Below, piece by piece: positions 57,377 through 64,000 of a stretch of 64,000 nucleotides of DNA (the first letter of the stretch is position 1; each line of letters starts with the position of its first letter). Origin of the DNA: Desmodus rotundus (Eukaryota > Chordata > Mammalia > Chiroptera > Phyllostomidae); contig NC_071392.1 in the NCBI RefSeq assembly GCF_022682495.2, positions 133,671,318-133,735,317 on the forward strand, in the 5' to 3' direction. The notes beneath the pieces were generated by a model. The model saw nothing but the letters and a program-made list of their open reading frames with translations, had not been told where the DNA came from and searched no databases. A program made the position numbers and the translations under genes.

Positions 57377-59308
57377 CAGACTTCCTGACAAGATGGAGGC
57401 ATAGGTAGATACACTGTGCCTCTGCACACAACCAAAAGAAAGACAAGAACAAATTTAAAAACAGAAAGCAAAAAGAACTGCCAGAAAATCGAACTGTAGG
57501 GAATTCCCACAAGCAAGGAGTTAAAGAAGAAACATTCATCCAGACCAGTAGGAGGTGGGGAGACAGGCAGCCAGGGTGAAGAGGATGTGGGACAAAGCAG
57601 CAGCAGGCAGACCTGGCAAGGTGGGGGCTGGCAGAGTGGGTTGTCCCACATTTGTGTACAGATAAACTGGGAGGAACAATGGGGGAAGTGAGACAGACTG
57701 CGCAACCCAGGGTTCCAGCATGGGGAAATAAAGCCTCAAAATCTCTGACTGAAAAAATCCTGTGAGGGTTGCAGTTGCAGGAGAAAATCCCAGCCTCACA
57801 GGAGAGTTCATTGGAGAGACCCACATGGTCCTAGAATATACACAAACCCACCCACCTGTGAATCAACACCAGCAGGGCCCAATTTTCTTGTGGATAGCAG
57901 AGAAAGTGACTGAAAGCCGGGAGGAGAGCTGAGCAAGTGGCATTGTTCCTGCTTAGACCCCTCCCTCCCACACAGCACCACATGGCAGTAATGTGGGTTG
58001 CCCTGCCCTGGTGAATACCTAAGGGTCCATCCCTCACTTCATAACAGGTCTGCCAAGACAAAAAAAAAAAATGGCCCAAATGAAAGAACAGATCAAAGCT
58101 CTGGAAAAAATACAACTAGGTGACAAAGAGATAGCCAGCCTATCAGATGCACACTTCAAAACACTGGTAATCAGGATGCTCACAGAAATGGTTGAATACT
58201 GCCACAGGATAGATGAATAAGTGAAGGCTATGAAAAGGAAAATACACAGGGAATCAACAGTTATCGAAAGGAAACTGGGACTCAAATCAACAGTTTGGAG
58301 CAGAAGGAAGAAAGAAACATTTAACCAGAACATAATGAAGAAACAAGAATTCAAAAAAATGAGGAGAGGCTTAGAAACCTCTGGGACAATTTTAAACGTT
58401 CCAACATCTGAATTATCAGGGAGCCAGAAGGAAAAGAGGGAGAGCAACAAATTGAAAACTTGTTTGAAAAAATAATGAAAAAGAACTTCCCCAATCTGGC
58501 AAAGGAAATAGACTTCCAGGAAGTCCAGGAAGCTTAGAGGGTCCCGAAGAAGTTGGACCCAAAGAAGGACACACTAAGGCACATCAAAATTAGATTACCC
58601 AAGTTTAAAGATAAGGAGAGAATCTTAAAAGCAGCAAAAGGAGACAGTTACCTACAAAGGAGTTCCTATAAGACTATCAGCTGATTTCTCAAAAGAAACC
58701 TTGCAGGCAAGAAGGGGCTGGAAAAAAGTATTCCAAGTCATGAAAGGCAAGGACCTACATCCAAGATTACTGTATCCAGCAAAGCTATCATTTAGAATGG
58801 AAGTGCAAATAAAGTCCTTCCCAGATAAGGACAAGTTAAAGGAATTCATCATCACCAAGCCCTTATTATGTGAAATGTTAAAGGGACTTACCTAAGAAAA
58901 AGAAGATGATCAAAACTATGAACAATAAAATTACAACAAACTCACAACTCTCGATGACTGAACCTAAAAAACAAAAACAAACTAAACAAACAAGTAGAAC
59001 AGGAACACAATCACAGAAATGGAGATCACATGGAGGGTTATCAGTGGGGAATGGGAGAGGGGTAAATGGGTGAAAGGTACAGGGAATAAGAAGCATAAAT
59101 GGTAGGTACAAAATAGACAGGGGGAGGTTAAGAATAGTATAGGAAATGTAGAAGCCAAAGAACTTATATGTAAGACCCATAGACATGAACTAAGGGAGGG
59201 GAATGCTGGTGGGAGGGGTGTTCAGGATGGAGGGAAATAAAGGGGAGAAAAAAATGGGACAACTGTAATAGCATAATCAATAAAATATATTTAAAAAGGA
59301 AAAAAATT
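57377..59308 (+). mobile_element. Complete HAL1-like retrotransposon, copy 2
   Basis: It has the same architecture as the element at 804-2764. It starts at acaagatggaggcataggt (57389), has a leader to about 58079, an ORF1 remnant at 58080-58895 and a 3' UTR, and ends in caataaaatatatttaaaa near 59296. Flanks carry an imperfect repeat, aaaaa(c/t)at(c/t)atatagaa, near 57359-57376 and 59309-59326. ORF2 is absent with both ends present. It is more diverged than copy 1. Confidence 0.85.
58080..58895 (+). pseudogene. HAL1-like copy 2 ORF1, broken
   Basis: It begins MKEQIKALEK and follows copy 1 (ASLSDAHFKTLV, RMLTEMVEY) until a TAA at 58218-58220 (codon 47). The middle is disrupted by further stops and small indels. 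The C-terminal domain is open again from 58701 (ARRGWKKVFQVMKGKDLHPRLLYPAKLS, in overlapping blocks) to the stop at 58895. An alternative in-frame ATG lies at 58071. No functional protein can be made. Confidence 0.85.
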
Positions 59309-61191
59309 TAAAAATATTATATAGAAAAATGCAGGAAATCCGAGATGGCCCTGGAGTAGGTGGAAGTTACATTCACTTCTTCCCAGGACCAAACTGGAAT
59401 TTCAACTAAAATATAGAAAAATCAACCTGACTAACCAACTGAAGACTGCCTAAGCAGAAGTCTTTTAACCATGGATTTACAGAAGAAACTACAAAGAGCC
59501 TGGTAGGAAGGGCTGAGATGCAAAAAGGTCTGGCCGCACACCCATGTGTGGTGGCTGAGAATCCAGAGGGATATGCAAAAGTCCCCATTGAGCATAGGAT
59601 CTCAACACCATGCAGAGCTCCCTAGCTGTGTAAATCACTGGGAAGTCTGTCTACCAGGGAAATACAAAAGTCTGACAGAAACCCAGACAAAACCCAAAAA
59701 AGACAACACAGAAAATCTCCTTCACACTCACTAACCTTAGGCTGTGGCATAGGGAGAGAGGTAGAATAGTTGCTGGGAGAGGACTGGAATTGTGTGGGTT
59801 GTGTGGCTCTGGGAAGAGAACAGAAAAGATAGCTGACAGGGTCACTTTGCTGAGTCCCTCTTCCACACCACCCACAAATGCTATCTTCCTTGTGTCAAGT
59901 ACATCCTCCATATGACATCAGCCTTTGAGAACGCAATGCCCTACCCTCTTGACTCTCACCCCACTTTTCAGAACACACAACCTGTAGAGGAGTCAGCTGC
60001 CTGGGCTTAGGATATAGAGGTCCATCAGGCTCAGGAGTTCTCAGAGAATGAGTTGTGTGGTCCTGGATTGTGGGCCATATCCCTACCTTCCTAAGAGACT
60101 GACCAGAACCACCTGTCATGGGATATCAACTAGCCCCACATTCCGAAGAGCTGCAGCTAATTGTGTGGCTCTAAAACTGGCACAATATTTCCCTAGCACA
60201 ACTGAGCAGTGCAGAGTCCTCCACTCACTTAGTCAATTTGGGCCTCATGAATTCTGCTGGCCTCCCCTGATAACTCCACGCAAGTCCACACTATCAGGTC
60301 TACAGACACCCAGTGGGTGGCAGCTAGCCTTGATGTACACTGGGACTTGTGCTAATTGGAAACATCCCAGCACAAAAACTGAGATTGAACCTGTATCAGT
60401 CTGGTGAACACCATTCACTCCTACCTGGTGACTCACTGAGAACCTACTTCATGCAACCCTGGTACTGCCAGAGGATCTTTCAGTGACTGAGCCTCATAGG
60501 CAGTTGGCAGGTGGAGGCAGATGGAGGAAGATCTCAGGGTGGCTTGGCCTTTTGCTGGCCTACCCCCAAGCTTGGTGCTGGTGGAAGCTGGCTTTGATGT
60601 GCAACCTAGCCTTTCCCACATACACTCAGGCCCAGCACAGGCAGTCACAAACTGTGGATTGCTCAGTAGCTGCAAACAGGTTGCTCAGGACCAGTCATAA
60701 CATCTGACATTGACCTGCAACAGAGTCCCTCCCAAGAGGCCCCAGAACCAACACACCCAGTGGCCAGCTTCAGAAAATATCAGAGCAGAATCCAATTAGC
60801 TCCACAAGTGCAATATCCAAAAGGAGGTCTTGGCAGGCACCAGACCCTGCTGAGGCAAATTATGCTTTGTGTGATTAGCACATGCACAGCAGCTTGTACA
60901 CTATGGTCAAGGTTGATCCTCACAGTCAGCCAGTCTCAGGGTCAATCCCATGTACAAATGGGATAACAGCAGTGAAGACTCAACTATAATAGGAGGTCTC
61001 ACATAATCCACACAAGAGACATTCCAGCAGCACCCAGCTCAGGTGATCAGGGAGACTGTGCCACCACATTCCACAAGACACCTACTACATAAGGCCACTG
61101 TACCAATACTGGGAGACATAGCTGGTCTACCTAATGCAAAGAGGAAAAACTCAGAGAGGCATCCAAAATGGGGATGTAAAGAAACATACCC

Positions 61192-62036
61192 CAAGTGAAA
61201 GAACAAGATGAATCTCCAGAAAAATAACTAAATAAAATGGAAGCACACAATCTACTAGCTATAGAATTTAAAACAATGGTTAAAAGGATGCTCAAGAAAC
61301 TTAATAAGAACTTTAACAACATGAAAAAGACATAGAAACCATAAAAGAGAACAAGTCAGAAATGAAGAATACAGTATCTGAAATGAAAAATACACTAGAT
61401 GGGATAAAAAGTAGGTTAGATGAAGCAGAGTATTGAATCAGTAACTTAAAAAATAAGTTAGCAGAAGACACCGAAATGTAGCAGCAAAACAAAATAAATT
61501 TTTTTAAATGAGCATAATTTAAGGGACATTTGGAACCAACTTAAGCATAACAACATCTGTATGATAGGGGGCACCAGAAGAAGAAAAAAGAGAGCAAAGG
61601 ATTGAGAAACTAAAGAAATACTGACTGAAAACTTCCCTAACCTGGTGAAGGAAAAAGACATACCAGTCCAGGAAATGCAGAGTTCCAAACAAGATTAACC
61701 TAAAGAGGCCCATACCAAGCTACATCGCAGTTAAAATGCCAAAGAATAAAGACAAAGAGAAATATTAAAAGCAGCAAGAGAAAGATTGATTTACTTACAA
61801 GGAAGCTCCCATAAAACTGTCACCTGATTTCTCAACAGAAACACTTTAAGCCACACAGGATTGGCATACAATATTCAAAGTCATGAAAAGGAAGACCTAC
61901 AGACAAGATTATTTTACCCAGCAAGGTTATCTTCATTTAAAATTGAAGAAGAAATAAAGAACTCCCAAGAAAAAGCTAAAGAAATTCATTACCACCAAAC
62001 CAGCATTACAAGAAATATGAAAGGGTCTTCCTTAAG
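61192..62036 (+). pseudogene. L1 E ORF1, decayed
   Basis: The start codon is lost (GTGAAAGAACAAGAT-like at about 61195). Remnants in shifting frames include EFKTMVKRML, EDLQTRLFYPARLS (near 61890-61930) and ITRNMKG before the end. Several stops lie within the coiled-coil part (61220-61460). Confidence 0.75.
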
Positions 62037-62067
62037 AAGAGTAAAAAAGAAGATCATAAAGAATAAA

Positions 62068-64000
62068 ATGGTAATAAACAAATACCTAACAACAATCACT
62101 TTAAATATAAATAGCTCAAATACTTCAATCAAAAGACATAGGGTGGCTGAGTGGATAAGAAAAGGACACACATACATGCTTTTTATAAAACACCTACCTC
62201 AGAATGAAATATACAAAGAGAGTAAAAGTAAAGGGATGGAAAAAGTTATTTCATGCAAATGAAAATGAAAGGAAAGCTTTGGAAACAATATATATATCAG
62301 ACAAAAGAGACTTTGAAACAAAGCCTATAAGAGACAAATTAAGACACTACATAATGATAAAGGGAGCAATCCAACAATAGAATATAACACTTGTAAACAT
62401 ACATGCACACAACATAGGAGCACCTAAATATATAAAGCTAATCTTGATGAACATAGGGGGAGATCAATAGTAATATAATCATAGTAGTGGATTTTAACAC
62501 CCCATTAACATCAATGGATAGATCTGCAGATAGAAAATCAACAAGGTAACAGGAGCCTTAAATTGCACACTAGATCATATGAGTTTAATCAGAGCATTTT
62601 ACCCCAAAGCAGCAGAATATACATTCTTTTTAAGTGCATATGAAACATTTGCTAGGATAGACCACATATTTGAACACAAGACAAGTCTTAATAAATGTAA
62701 TAAGTTTGAAATCATATCAAGCATCTTCTCTAACCAAAATGGAATGAAACTAGAAATCAATTACAAGAAAAAAAAAGTAAAACAGAAATCTATGGAGTCT
62801 AACATGTTACTAAACAATGAATGGCTTAACAATCAGATCAATTAAGAAATAAAAGATGCCTTGAGACAAATGAAAATGAATGCACAACAACCCCAAAATC
62901 TATGGGACACAGCAAAAACAGTCCTAAAAGGGAAATTCATAGCATTACCTGCATTTTTAAAGAAATAAGAAAAACCTCAAATAAACAATCTAAACTTACA
63001 CTTAAAGGACCTAGGGAAAGAACAACAAAGAAATCCCAAAGCATGTACAATAAAGAAAATAATAAAATCAGAGCAGAAATACACAGAGTCTAAAAAATAC
63101 AATACAGAAGATTTTGATAAATAAAACCAAAAGCTGTTGCTTTGAAAAGATAAACAAGATTAATAAACCTTTAACCAGGTCATCAAGAAAAAGAAAGAGA
63201 AAACCCAAATAAATAAAATCAGAAATAAAAGAGAAGTAACAACTGACACCACAGATATGCAAAGTATTATAAGAAATTATGAACAACTATATACCAACAT
63301 ATTGGATAATCTGGAAAAATGGGTAAATTTTTTAGAAACATGCAAGGTCCCCAAACTGAGTTAAGAATAAACAGAAAATGTGAACAGACCTATTACAATT
63401 AATAAAATTAAAGCAGTAATCTAAAACTGCCAACAAACAAAATTCCTGGACTAGATGGCTTCACAGGTGAATTTTACCAAATATTCAAAGAAGAACTAAC
63501 ACCTATCCCTCTCAAACTATTTTTAAAAACTCAAGAGAAGAGAAGACTCCCAAGCTAATTTTACAAGGTCAGAATTATTCTAATTCCAAAACCAGATAAA
63601 TACTACAAAGAAACAAAATTGTAAGCCAATATACCTGATGAACATTAATGCAAGAATCCTCAAGAGAATATTAGCAAACCAAATCCAGCAACACTTTAAA
63701 AAGTTTATACACCATGGTAAAGTGGGATTTATTCCTGGTATGCAAATCGAAAATGTGACACACCACCTAAACAAAATGAAGGATAAAAATTATATGACCA
63801 TATCAATAGATGCAGAAAAAGCATTTGACAACATCTAGCACCTATTTCTGCAACATGAAAATAAAGGGAACATATCTCCATGTAATAAAGGCCATATATG
63901 TCATACCCACAGCTAACATCCTACCAGTGGGGAACACCAAAAACATTTCCCTTAAGATCAGGAGGTCAGAACAAGACAGGGATATTCACTTTCACCTCTC
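62068..64000 (+). pseudogene. L1 E ORF2, decayed and cut by window edge
   Basis: It begins MVINKYLTTITLNINSSN at 62068 (endonuclease start). Later blocks include FYPKAAEYTFFLSAYETFARIDHI (62595-62670), QNLWDTA (about 62900), IPGLDGFTGEFY-like (about 63445), and NIN(A)[21 protein letters not shown] before an in-frame TAG at 63836-63838. The last bases reach the RT segment equivalent to [13 protein letters not shown]. The catalytic FADD box lies beyond the window. Confidence 0.8.

Larger units (their letters stand above)
59331..64000 (+). mobile_element. LINE-1 'E', 5' end present, 3' end beyond window
   Basis: It starts with the L1-like 5' motif ccgagatggccctggagtag (59340). A 1.8-kb leader, a decayed ORF1 and an ORF2 follow, the last cut by the window edge. 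It is an older and different subfamily from L1 B and D: the leader shows no 60-bp array and no long pyrimidine tract. It begins only some 22 bp after the HAL1-like copy's end. Confidence 0.85.

Overview
This window reads as an intergenic, retroposon-rich stretch of a mammalian nuclear genome, most probably a bat. Six tRNA-derived SINEs have the layout of the chiropteran VES family. There are long LINE-1 (L1) elements, older MIR, L2 and MLT1-type repeats shared by all placentals, a mariner relic and two retrocopies of spliced host mRNAs. I found no host gene that looks functional and no RNA gene. Almost all of the longer open frames are L1 coding sequence or its antisense shadow. Family names come from remembered consensus features, not from a database search.

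Layout. 1-800: tail of an unassigned repeat and an old L1 3' piece. 804-2764: a complete HAL1-like (ORF1-only) element on the minus strand with an intact 283-codon frame and a perfect 15-bp target duplication. 2928-3489: an internally deleted mariner. 4261-4420: a VES SINE abutting a TPT1 processed pseudogene (4435-5253), both in the same target site. 5.3-9.1 kb: sparse old repeats. 9154-15873: full-length L1 'B' (minus) with an intact ORF1 and a broken ORF2. 16.7-18.0 kb: MLT1 LTR, MIR, L2. 18555-20450: 5'-truncated L1 'C1' (minus), followed by a small inverted L1 (20455-20875). 20.9-26.9 kb: mostly single-copy DNA with a CpG-rich, TAATTA-rich patch. 26970-28166: 5'-truncated L1 'C2' (minus). 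28.2-32.3 kb: single-copy DNA. 32345-33190: GSTM-type processed pseudogene. 33542-40490: full-length L1 'D' (plus). 40.5-57.3 kb: MIRs, four more VES SINEs, an LTR-like promoter segment, old L1 fragments. 57377-59308: a second HAL1-like copy (plus). 59331-64000: L1 'E' (plus), cut by the window edge within reverse transcriptase.

How the parts relate. The theme is L1 machinery and the sequences that use it: autonomous-type L1s, HAL1-like elements that keep only ORF1 but end in an L1-like 3' terminus, VES SINEs, and host mRNA retrocopies. Three observations stand out. L1 B and L1 D share two ORF2 nonsense codons, which suggests they descend from a source that already lacked ORF2 function. L1 C1 and C2 switch abruptly from roughly 85% identity to about 99.6% over some 570 bp, as expected of gene conversion. 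The L1 leader carries a tandem array of about 60-bp units and a very long pyrimidine tract ending in a splice-acceptor-like site.
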